A DNA stretch of 64,000 nucleotides from Cherax quadricarinatus (lineage: Eukaryota > Arthropoda > Malacostraca > Decapoda > Parastacidae). Below the pieces are notes generated by a model, which worked only from the letters and a program-made list of their open reading frames with translations, was not told where the DNA came from and did no database searches. The translations under genes were made by a program, and so were the position numbers. Below are positions 19,776 to 30,033 of this stretch, piece after piece (the first letter of the stretch is position 1; each line of letters starts with the position of its first letter). The stretch lies in contig NC_091303.1 of NCBI RefSeq assembly GCF_038502225.1, forward strand, positions 27,132,830 to 27,196,829, in the 5' to 3' direction.

Positions 19776-19972
19776 GTAAAGATAAAAGATAAAGATTTTA
19801 TTTCTTTGCAAGGTTACAATGTGTATTTACAATTTTGATTTGTTGAGTACAAAGAACTGCTCTGCACACAAAGGGGCTTTTGACATGAACACCCAACTAT
19901 TATATTCCTTTGTACAACCATGTATCATGTCAAAATAAAAATTATTATTATTATTATTATTATTATTATTGG
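19776..19972 (-). repeat. Probable retroelement tail with ATT microsatellite
   Basis: GATAAAGATTTTATTTCTTTGCAAGG and an ATT run at ~19938-19970 bound a short repeat-like unit. The orientation and family are guesses. The 19973-20277 stretch beyond it is AT-rich with nothing recognised. Confidence 0.3.
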
Positions 19973-20277
19973 GCAGACTTATCCTAGTACACATAATAAC
20001 TACTTAAGTGTAGACAAGATAAGAGTGGTTAACTTTTTAATAAATCTTTATTTTTTCTTAATACTAAAGTGAGATAGTCAAGGTGGAGGTTTATAAGAAT
20101 AATAATCTTGAAGTTGCACATAAAAAAATATTACAATTAATAGTTCAAACAGTAATATTTCATGGGTTGGCAGATGTTTTAATAGACTAGAGGTCATATA
20201 ATATAATATTTGGGAGAGTTGCTTCAAACTGGTTAGAAGTTGTTTTGGTTAGTATTAAGAGATGAGATGATTTTTAA

Positions 20278-20360
20278 GCATAGTGGTGGCAGATGATGAG
20301 TGGTGGCAGATGATGATGAGTGATGGTGATGAGTGATGGTGCTGGATGGTAGTGGTGAAT
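20278..20360. repeat. GATGATGAGTGGTGGCA-type short tandem repeat
   Basis: An imperfect run of GATGATGAG, GAGTGGTGGCA and GAGTGATGGTG units. Low complexity; no coding value. Confidence 0.6.
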
Positions 20361-20404
20361 GATAATGGTGTAGGATGGCCCCTACCTCTGTTTCCCTCCA
20401 CCCT

Positions 20405-20660
20405 AGATTTATATGCCCTCAATAGTCTTTCTATTTTTCTCTATCCTCTCTATATGTCCAAACTACTTCATCAGTTTTCTCACTCCTCTGAATAACATTT
20501 TTGTTACCCCCCACACCACTACCTAATCTCCGGACTCCAATTCTTTGCACAGTATTAACACCATATAGTCTCCTCAAACATGACATCTCTACTGCCTCCA
20601 GCCTCTGCCTCACTGCAACAATTAAAACCCAGACTTCACACCCATACAATAGCAGGGCCA
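20405..20660 (-). pseudogene. LINE family R fragment, minus strand
   Basis: The minus strand reads MYGCEVWVL, QRLEAVEMSCLRRLYGVN and EVVWTYREDREK, the post-RT region of the same LINE family. It is cut at the right by the piggyBac at 20664. There is no RT domain. Confidence 0.7.
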
Positions 20661-21134
20661 GCCTTAACCTCTAAACAGTCCTTACGTATATATACGTTCT
20701 CTCGCCCAGTGCCCCGAATATTTTGAAAAAAAAAAAAAAAAGTTTCTTTTTTACAGAAATAAAGAGCACGTTTTTCTAAGGATAAAAAAAAAATTTAGGG
20801 TCAGTACTTACCAAGATATGAGGTCGCGAAGCTGGCACTGGATGCTCACCTGATGGCAATGTTGAGTCCTGCCGCTTGCAGAAGTGTTGCCAATATACCT
20901 TTTTTTCTCGTTTTTATATTATATAATTTTTATGTTCTGATAATTACAATTTATAGTAGTTCTTGTCATTTCATAACCAATCTTTGTTTTGACACTAATA
21001 TTAGGTACTGAAATTGTACTCAAATTGTCATACACTGACAGGTGGACATTTACACCTGCCTTGGTCATTTATTATTGTCTAGGAATATATTCAAAGTATT
21101 TATAGGTCCCAGCAATGTTTTGGATACGTGGCAG

Positions 21135-21138
<4 letters not shown>

Positions 21139-21182
<44 letters not shown>
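21139..21182. repeat. AAT microsatellite
   Basis: An uninterrupted AAT run. At the corresponding place in the sister copy D2 the repeat is GGAGGAGAT instead (40231-40363). Confidence 0.9.
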
Positions 21183-21917
21183 TTAAGAATAACAATAATA
21201 AGTTCCCTTGAAGCATGATGTAAGACAAGTGTCAGTCCACTGCTGATAGTGCAGTGATAAGTGGTGACATTTGATAAGCTTCGGCCCTTTATTTGTTTTC
21301 ACTGTTACATATAAACATGTCTGTCTGTCAAGCTCTCTGTCCATCTGTCTGTCTAGCTCTGTTTATCTGTCTCTGCTTATCTGTCTCTTTGTCTGCTTGT
21401 CTCTCTGTCTCTGCTTATCTGTCTCTTTGTCTGCTTGTCTCTCTGTCTCAGAGAGAGCCACTTGTGAGCCAACAGGTATTACACATGACGACAGTATTTG
21501 GCAGTCGTGCTTACTCATTATATCCACAAGCACAGTATATCAGTTTGTCTGGATTTTTTGGGTTATCCTAGGTAATTTACACTATGTATAATTGTATTTA
21601 TGTGTACTTGTGAGACAGAAAGAGATAGACGTAGATACAGACAGACAGACGGAGATAGAGCCAGCCAGCCAGCAGCCGGCCAGCCAGTTGGCCGGCCAGC
21701 CACCCACCCAGCCAGCCTGCCAAACATGTATTACATGTTCCAGAATTGTTTCTCTTTACTTAGGGCATAAGTTAAAAGACTTTCTGAAAGGGTGTTGCAC
21801 AAATGTTACACGGGTTATTATCGAGGTTTTTGATATTTCCTTGACCACTTATGGCTGCATCCACCTCAAAGCCATTAAACTAGGGGTCAACATCATTTTT
21901 CTCTGAAAATAGGAGTA

Positions 21918-22997
21918 TTAACCCTTTGAGGGTTTTCGTCGTACTAGTACGTCTTACGCGTAGGGGTTTTTGACGTACTAGTACTCATAAATTCTAGCGG
22001 CCTCAAATCTAGTGGGAGAAAGCTGGTAGGCCTTCATATGAAAGAATGGGTATATGTGGTCAGTGTGCACAGTCTAAAAAAAATCCTGCAGCACACAGTG
22101 CATAATGAGAAAAAAAAAACTTTGACCATTTTTTTTTAATAAATCAGCGACTTTGCAGTGTATTTTCGTATAGTATTTATTGTTGTATTCTAGTTTTCTT
22201 GGTCTCATTTTATAGAATGGTAAAGATATTACAGAAATTGAGATGATTTTGACTGGTTTTACAAAGAAAGGTGCCTTGAAATTGAGCTCAAAGTAGCAGA
22301 AATGTTCGATTTTTACCAAACTTCAAAAGTAAACAAATCGTACCAAGCGTGCAATACACGTCAACTGGTGAGTCTAATATTCTTTCACACGTGCACCAAT
22401 AATATTTATACCATTTTTTACACTAATGCAATAGTCTGCATAACAGTAAATCTTATATTTTTTGTGAAAATAAAAATTCAAAGTGGAAAGCAAAAGTATA
22501 TAAGAGGGGCCTTGAGACATGACTAATGACTAGAGGAAATGTCATTTTAGTGCCAGGAAAGTCTTTCTTGTTTATTCTGGACCCTATTCGGAAATTGGCA
22601 TCTTTTGAAATTTGTGTGAAATTGGCAAAATTGCTAAATTCTGACCACTGTACTGGATAGTTGAATTTCATAAATGAGTGGTTTCTTGCATCCATTCGAT
22701 AGAAAAAATGGAGTTCTAGCGAAATATTCATGTTTTTGTCGACTAGTACAGTGAAATTGGCCGAAAATGGGGCTCAAAGTGGGCAAAATCGCCGATACGT
22801 AAACATCGCCGAGACCGCTAACTTTGCGAGAGCATAATTCCGTAAGTTTTCTATCAAATTTCAAACTTTTGGTGTCTTTATGATCGGGAAAAGATTCTCT
22901 ATCTTTTCATAAGAGAAAATAATTTTTTTTTTTTTTTAAATTTGGCCGACCCTGAGAACGAGTTTCGGAGAGGGCCTGTCGACCCTCAAAGGGTTAA
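21918..22997 (+). mobile_element. pB-CTAG non-autonomous element (MITE1, ~1.08 kb)
   Basis: TTAA ends (21918-21921, 22994-22997) enclose termini nearly identical to the intact piggyBac at 59627-62594: AACCCTTTGAGGGTTTTCG on the left and GTCGACCCTCAAAGGG on the right. Palindromes lie at 21940-21951 and 21974-21985 (the last base of the second differs). The internal sequence has no transposase. Sister element D2 shows the unoccupied site (GTGTTAATATGAC). It could be mobilised by the 59847 transposase. Confidence 0.9.
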
Positions 22998-23212
22998 TAC
23001 TACATGAAATCAGTGAATCCCAGGTGTTTGCCACGCTGTTTGCTCTAGCTGGTGCTCCCACAAGGTACTAAGTGGTCCCAGATTTTTTTAATACTGCGCA
23101 CACTGAGCATTAGGACCCATTCTATGCTGACGAAGCATCTCAAACCAATCGTGCCAAATTTGGAGGCAGGAAAAATAAAACATAAATATATGTTTGGGGC
23201 ACTAGCGGTAAG

Positions 23213-23628
23213 GTACATAGTGCATGGTTTCTACATGCCGCCTGCGTGCTTCATTGTGCTCCATGTTTTCTTGTGTTTTCACGGTCTCTCTTACGTGCTA
23301 GAACTTTAAACTGTGCCAGCGATCTTATACAACACATCCCTCTAGTGCTTGGAACCAATCTTGGGGGAGAAAATAGCATATACTGAGTCAAAAAAGGAGA
23401 ATTAGTGTGCAATACTTAGCAGAGTATACTCCCAGAGGGGAACTATAGGCCTAGCATGCCATGTGCAAAATAATAATAGAACTTTTCTTTGTAGAGGAAA
23501 GAAAGTCTCCTTGATAATATTGTGTATACATAGTGTTATAGTGTATACCACGGTGGCACTGTAGTATATAGATAATAAATGCTAAAGTGTCACTTAAAAC
23601 AGGTGTAATTGTAATTGAAGTGATAGGC
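23213..23628. other. Spacer between the inverted MITEs; no gene recognised
   Basis: About 400 bp that I cannot assign. It forms the loop between the two oppositely oriented 1.08-kb MITEs, together with the D1 remnant at 22998-23212. Confidence 0.5.
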
Positions 23629-24706
23629 TTAACCCTTTGAGGGTCGACAGGCCCTCTCCGAAACTCGTTCTCAGGGTCGGCCAAATTTAAAAAAAAAAAA
23701 ATTATTTTCTCTTATGAAAAGATAGAGAATCTTTTCCCGATCATAAAGACACCAAAAGTTTGAAATTTGATAGAAAACTTACGGAATTATGCTCTCGCAA
23801 AGTTAGCGGTCTCAGCGATGTTTACGCATCGGCGATTTTGCCCACTTTGAGCCCCATTTTCGGCCAATTTCACTGTACTAGTCGACAAAAACATGAATAT
23901 TTCGCTAGAACTCCATTTTTTCTTTCGAATGAGTGCAAGAAACCACCCATTTATGAAATTCAACTATCCAGTACAGTGGTCAGAATTTAGCAATTTTGCC
24001 AATTTCACACAAATTTCAAAAGATGCCAATTTCCGAATAGGGTCCAGAATAAACAAGAAAGACATTCCTGGCACTAAAATGACATTTCCTCTAGTCATTA
24101 GTCACGTCTCAAGGCCCCTCTTATATTCTCTTGCTTTCCACTTTGAATTTTTATTCTCACAAAAAATATAAGATTTACTGTTATGCAGACTACTGCATTA
24201 GTGTAAAAAATAGTATAAATATTATTGGTGCACTTGTGAAAGAATATTAGACTCACCAGTTGACGTGTATTGCACGCTTGGCACGATTTGTTTACTTTTG
24301 AAGTTTGGTAAAAATCGAACATTTCTGCTACTTTGAGCTCAATTTCAAGGCACCTTTCATTGTAAAACCAGTCAAAATCATCTCAATTTCTGTAATATGT
24401 CTTCCATTCTATAAAATGAGACCAAGAAAACTAGAATACAACAATAAATACCATACGAAAATACACTGCAAAGTCGCTGATTTATTCCAAAAAAATGGTC
24501 GAAGTTTTTTTTTTCTCATTATGCACTGTGTGCTGCAGGATTTTTTTTAGACTGTGCACACTGACCACATAGACCCATTCTTTCATATGAAGGCCTACCA
24601 GCTTTCTCCCACTAGATTTGAGGCCGCTAGAATTTATGAGTACTAGTACGTCAAAAATCCCTACGCGTAAGACGTACTAGTACGACGAAAACCCTCAAAG
24701 GGTTAA
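23629..24706 (-). mobile_element. pB-CTAG non-autonomous element (MITE2), inverted relative to MITE1
   Basis: This is a near-identical reverse-complement copy of 21918-22997 with TTAA at 23629-23632 and 24703-24706. Its palindromes lie at 24639-24650 and 24673-24684, again 34 bp apart. It has no coding capacity. Confidence 0.92.
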
Positions 24707-25693
24707 AGAGGCAGGTGCCAGCAGTTGCCAGAAACCTACCACACAGGTCAGCTGTTTTACTAATATTCCTAGCCTGCTAGTGTACCTCACCTATAATCTA
24801 GTGATACCAGTGGGGAAAATTTTCCATTTAAATTACGATAAGTTGCAAAATCTTGAGGAACTATGAAAAGTGTACAGTTTTGTAAAAATACGATATCAGT
24901 AAAGGTTTACAACAATAAGACCATTTATCATCCAGAAACCTTACCACAGTGTTGTAGTAGCTAATAACCAGTAACAAAATGGTACTTAGTGGGGTAGAGT
25001 AACCATCATTAGTTTTTTCTTCATCCTTGAAATACTAGATGTATACAGTGGAAATTCATATAACCTATAGTTAGCAGTGCTGTATAGCCCTTGTGGCTTA
25101 GCGCTTCTTTTTGATCATAATAATAATAACATAGTTAGCAGCGGTCGCAATATACACAACAAAAAGCAAATATTACTCCAGTAAAGGCGACTTTCCTCCA
25201 ATAATTTTCACCAGCCAACTATAGTGAAAATATAGCATTTGTTGTGGTGGAGACGGAAAAAATCTAGAAAAGCTAAATACAGTGATCTATAAGCCTTCAG
25301 GCTGTAAATAAGGGTTGAGGTCTTGACCGTTCGTCATTGTAGGAGCTGCCAGCAATCACCAGTTCTCCAACACGCAGGTTATACTTTTGTATCAATCTAA
25401 TCACATATTACTCGGTTAAATAATTTCCAGTAGTTCCTTCATGTGTTAGCCCAAATCACCAACCAGATATGTTTTAATAAGTGATCCACTGATCAGATCC
25501 GACTGGTTCTGAACCCTTGACCAGTTTCAAATGGATTTGTTGGACAATAAAACGGGCTATAAACAGATGGGGTTTTAGGTGCCCTTATCAAACACAAACA
25601 ATAACTACTAAAGCAGTAACTTAGAGTGGTAAGCTTCTCCAAATATACAAGTACAAATAGAAATACAAATACTACAAATAGCCAGATCTCTCT
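24707..25693. other. No gene recognised; a short SINE-like tail at ~25075-25128
   Basis: This is mostly unassigned AT-rich sequence. At ~25075 a segment, GCCCTTGTGGCTTAGCGCTT followed by an AATAAT run, has a box-A-like TGGCTTAGCG and could be part of a tRNA-derived SINE. No protein or RNA gene is supported. Confidence 0.4.
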
Positions 25694-25909
25694 TTAACCC
25701 TTAAACTGTCCAAACGTAGATCTACGTTTTTTCAACATTTGAAAGTATGTAAAAAAAGTAGATCTTTTTTTTTTTACATTTGAAAACGTGTAAAAAACTT
25801 TGATCTACTTTTTTTTTTGTTATATTTGAAAATATGTAACAAAAAGTATATTTACTTTTGGAGCACTACGTATGTGAACGTAGATCTGCTTGGACAGTTT
25901 AAGGGTTAA
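25694..25909. mobile_element. 216-bp pB MITE with GATC palindrome
   Basis: TTAACCCTTAAACTGTCC and its complement GGACAGTTTAAGGGTTAA form the ends. CGTAGATCTACG is at 25715-25726, with a variant near the right end. The middle is repeats of AGTAGATCT and ATTTGAAA. A relative lies at 49344-49564. The terminal heptad is of the pB-TATA type but the palindrome core is GATC, so it is another mixed element. Confidence 0.88.
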
Positions 25910-25956
25910 GGAGGTTATTAGTAGAATTACAGTAAATCAACCATTAAAATCACATT

Positions 25957-27020
25957 ATGAAATTCTGTGTAGTCTGCAGCCAAACAAACAAGCGGGCTTC
26001 CACATGGATTACATGCCACTTTTGTGGAAATTGGTGTCATGCCCCTTGTGCAGATATCTAAGAATTATCTACAAGTGGTATTAAATCAGGGAAGTGTTTT
26101 TGGGTATGCCCAAATAAGATCAATTTGTGGACTAAAATCACATTGGTATTAAAAGAAGATAACATCAAAGCAGCCTTCATAGAAAACCTGGAAGCATTCT
26201 ATAACAGATGGGAAAATAAAAAGTCTGGGATGGATGGTGCTATCGCCCTTGGTGCAGATGCTGTCCTGGCCGACAGTAACTGTATGACTGGAGGTGCTGG
26301 CCATGTAGTCAGAAATGTAAGGCTGGAGGTGCTGTCCTGGTAGACAGTAACTGTGAGGCTGGAGGTGATGTCCTGGTAGACAGTAACTGTATGCATGGAG
26401 GAATGCATATTAGTGGCCTCGAGGGAGACAGGAGCTGTAGTCGGGAAACAAGTGTAGTCAAGGACAAGATAAAACCAATATTACAAACTAGTAATACCAC
26501 AGGAGATAGCAAACAAGAGGACTCCACTAGTAATAGTGAGGATATATTACCAGAAACAACTGGTGAGAGCTCCATTGTTAGTACTAGTGAGGATAGGAAT
26601 GAGACAGGAAAACATGCACCAACAATGAATACAGTCACAAAAATCTAAGGCAAATGGAAACCAAGCCTGTGCACATATTATGCACTTGGTATCTGCAGAC
26701 ATGGGATATCTGGAAAAACAGATGGGACATGCAACTTTGATCACCCTAGAAAATGTCGTGCCCGTATGAAAACAGGAAAATGCAAACTCCCTTCCTGTAA
26801 GCTTTTTTACCCTGAAATGTGTCCCTCTTCAGTACAGGAAAGACAGTGCTATAACTTAAATTGCCAGGCACACCATCTAAAGGGGACAAAAAGATACAAA
26901 ACATCCAGACCATGTGAAAACTTGGGTAGCCACAGCCACTCAAGAGGGAGAGGTTTCTTAGTGCCAGGAAGGAAAAAAACTGGCAGGAAATGGCAGAAAT
27001 CGTACACCAAATCCAGTCAT
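25957..27020 (+). pseudogene. LINE ORF1 with PHD-like and CCCH-like zinc fingers
   Basis: The start reads MKFCVVCSQTNKRAS, then WITCHFCGNWCHAPCADI, a Cys/His pattern like the first half of a PHD finger. Further on, in another frame after lesions, CTYYALGICRHG, GTCNFDHPRKC and CPSSVQERQCYNLNCQAHH give CCCH-like spacing (C-x7-C-x11-C-x3-H). Such fingers in LINE ORF1 proteins are presumed to bind nucleic acid. Several stops and frameshifts break it. Confidence 0.6.
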
Positions 27021-27027
27021 TTCTGGA

Positions 27028-28021
27028 GTGGAATCACAGTCAATGGCCTCCACTACAAACCAACAGATACAGATATTAGTGCTGGAAAAAAAAGTCCCCC
27101 TCAGTACCACCAATACCACCAATCCGACGACATTCTTCTTTGCAAATATACAGGGTCTAAAGCCAGCAACAAACAACAAAATACCTTTCATCCATGGACT
27201 GCTTGCAGAGGCAAATGCAATGTTTGCAGCTTTCACAGTGACCCACATAAAGGATCACTTGGACAACAAAATATGGATCCCAGGTTACAACCTATACAGA
27301 TGCGACAGAGTGAACAGGCAAAAGGATGGGGGTTGGCCTGTATATCGCAGAGTCACTTACTTGCATAGAACTGCTTAATGCTTCAAATCATGTAGTTGAA
27401 GTTTTAGCAGTAAAGATCGAGAACCAAAATCTAGTCATTGTGGTAGTCTACAAGCCTCCGGATGCAACGTCCCAACAATTCCAGGAACAGCTGTTGAAAA
27501 TTGACCACTGTCTGGAAAATCTTCCAGTTCCTACCCTCAATATCTTGCTCCTGGGGAATTTCAACTTAAGGCACCTAAAATGGAGGAATATAGCAAATAA
27601 TGTTGTTGCAGTGATAACACCAGGAGGCAGCTCTGATGAGAACTCACACACACACGAGCTTTTAAATCTCTGCACAAAATTCAACTTAAACCAGCAAATA
27701 ATAGAGCCTTCAAAACTGGAGAATACACTGGACCTCACCTTCACTAACAATGATGATCTGATATGAAATGTCACCATATCAAAAACAATATACTTGGATC
27801 ACAATATAATCGAGGTTCAGACATGTATGCGCGGAGCCCCAGACCGACAAAATGGGATCACTCACGAGGGAGCCTTCACCAAATTCAACTTCAATAACAA
27901 GAACATAAAGTGGGACCAAGTAAACCAAGTCCTAAACGATATAAGCTGGGAAGACAGACTAAGCAACACAGACCCCAACCTATGCCTACAACAGATTAAG
28001 TCTGTGGCACTCGATGTATGC
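27028..28021 (+). pseudogene. LINE ORF2 endonuclease domain
   Basis: The APE-type endonuclease is seen as FFFANIQGLKP, YNLYRCDRVNR, VVVYKPPD, LLLGNFNLRHLKW and LDHNIIEV. The expected GDFN is GNFN, and the S of the usual SDH motif is L. A one-base shift near 27330 and a stop near 27765 disrupt it. The right edge is the piggyBac at TTAA 28022. Confidence 0.8.
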
Positions 28022-28679
28022 TTAACCCTTTCAGGGTCCGTCCCGTAGATCTACGGCTTTACGGTGAGTGTCCAAACCGCAGATCTATGCCAAAATTCTA
28101 GCGCCATCAAATTTAGCGCGAAAGCGCACATAGGCCTACATGTGAGAGAATGGGTCTGCGCCGTGGGTGTGCGCCATAAACAAAAAATCTAGGCGCCTGC
28201 ATAGCATTGTGGGAACGCCGGCTCAGTCACCCTTGTTCACCATGCCTCGTCGCAAGTCAGCTCTCACTCCCCGGAAAATTGGGACTCCCCTCTTCCTGTC
28301 TGATAGTTCTGACACTGATGGAAGTAGAAATGAAGACGAATTCTATGGCTTTGATAAGTTAGTGACCAAAAATAATGACCAGGATATCGATAATAGTGCA
28401 GAAAACCCCGACGATCCTCGACCTTCTACCTCTGGTGTGGGCACTCGTGACTCATGGTCGGGTGTTCCTAAACGTAAGAGAAAACTAATATTTTCGCATG
28501 GCCAGGCCTCTGACTTTAGTAATGACGATGATTCTGACGTGGATTGTGATTTTATTGCGCTCGACGATCATTCGAGCAGTGATAGTGAAGAATCATATTC
28601 ACCAGTGAAGCGTCGGTATGTTTGCCGCCGCATGCGCTCGGGTAGTGTACCCTATGCTGTGCCCAGGGGACGGATTACA

Positions 28680-28744
28680 TCCCGGAGTACATCCCGGAGT
28701 ACATCCTGGAGTACATCCCGGAGTACATCCCGGAGTACATCCCG
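28680..28744 (+). repeat. In-frame 12-bp repeat in piggyBac copy C
   Basis: About five tandem units of CCCGGAGTACAT, one with a C-to-T change, encode an (RSTS)n run. Copy B has about two units at the same place. The repeat lies in the low-complexity N-terminal region, ahead of the catalytic domain. Confidence 0.85.
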
Positions 28745-30033
28745 TGGCCCTACACCTGTTTTAGGTAGTGATAGTGAGGATGATGTGGCTACACTTGGCA
28801 TGGATGAGCCACAGGCATCAGTGGATGGTGTTAGTGGTGCTGGTGGTGGTAGTGGCACCGCCATGCGTGACTCACCGTGCCACGTGGGGACCCATGCTGC
28901 TGACTCGTCAGTTCAAGGACAAAGCGGAGCGTCAGCCACCAGCCCACCACAACCACAACCACCCGTACAACCAGCCTATGATGTCCAGTATCCACCAGAA
29001 AACCGTATGTGGGATTGGCAGCAAAATCCCAATTTTGTTCCCAAGCCTCACCACTTTGATGACTCTCAAAGTGGAATTCTACCTACCTGTCCCCTTGGAA
29101 CCACGGCCAATGAACTGGAATTCTTTGAATTATTCTTTGACCAGCCATTGATGGAAATTATTGCCAGGGAAAGTAATAAGTATTTTCAGTACACCATGGC
29201 AAATACGATCTTATCACCACAGTCAAGACTACACAGGTGGAAAGAGACGACTGTTGCAGAAATGTATTTGCTTTTTGCAACAATAATGCTTATGCCTCAC
29301 GTCTATAAGCATAATATAAAAGCATACTGGTCCACAGATCGGCTAATTTCTACCCCGGTCTTCAGTGAAATAATACCAGTGAACAGGTTTATCTTACTGT
29401 TATGTATGTTGCACTTCTCTGACAAAACCAGGCCTGACAGAAGTGACAGGTTATACAAGATTAGAAATGTTTTCATGTATCTCAAACAAAAGTTCAGGAT
29501 ATACTTTTATCCATTCAAGAATCTTGTAATTGACGAGTCTTTGATTTTGTTCAAAGGTAGACTGTCATTCAAGCAGTATATACCGAGCAAGAGGAAACGC
29601 TTTGGTATAAAACTGTTTGTACTCTGTGATTGTGACAGTGGCCTGGTGTTGGATATTGTTGTATACACGGGTAGTAAAACATTGAAAGATACCAAGATGT
29701 TATTGGGTATCTCAGGTGACGTAGTGAGAAACATGATGGCACCTTATCTTGGTAAGGGGCATACATTATATACCGATAACTGGTACACAAGCCCATTACT
29801 CAGTGATTTCATGCGAGTGAACAAGACAGATGTGTGTGGCACAGTGCGTTCTAATCGTAAACATATGCCCAGGCTCAATGCAGGTGCTCGTGGTGATGAC
29901 GTGCAGGTGTTTACTGCCAATGACATCATGGCATTACGGTGGCATGACAAACGAGATGTCACATTGTTGACAACCATTCACCGTAATGAAATGCAAGACA
30001 GTGGCAAAGTTGATCGAGTGACTAATGAACATA

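Larger units (their letters stand above)
20664..23212 (-). mobile_element. pB-TATA piggyBac derivative D1 (split by a MITE)
   Basis: The left end TTAACCTCTAAACAGTCC is a diverged pB-TATA 3' end with CGTATATATACG nearby. The body is collinear with 39731-41254, including the GGGTTATCCTAGGT motif at 21560-21573 and CTGT/CAGA low-complexity blocks. A pB-CTAG MITE sits at TTAA (21918-22997). The right end is eroded beyond about 23212. No transposase remains. Confidence 0.7.
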
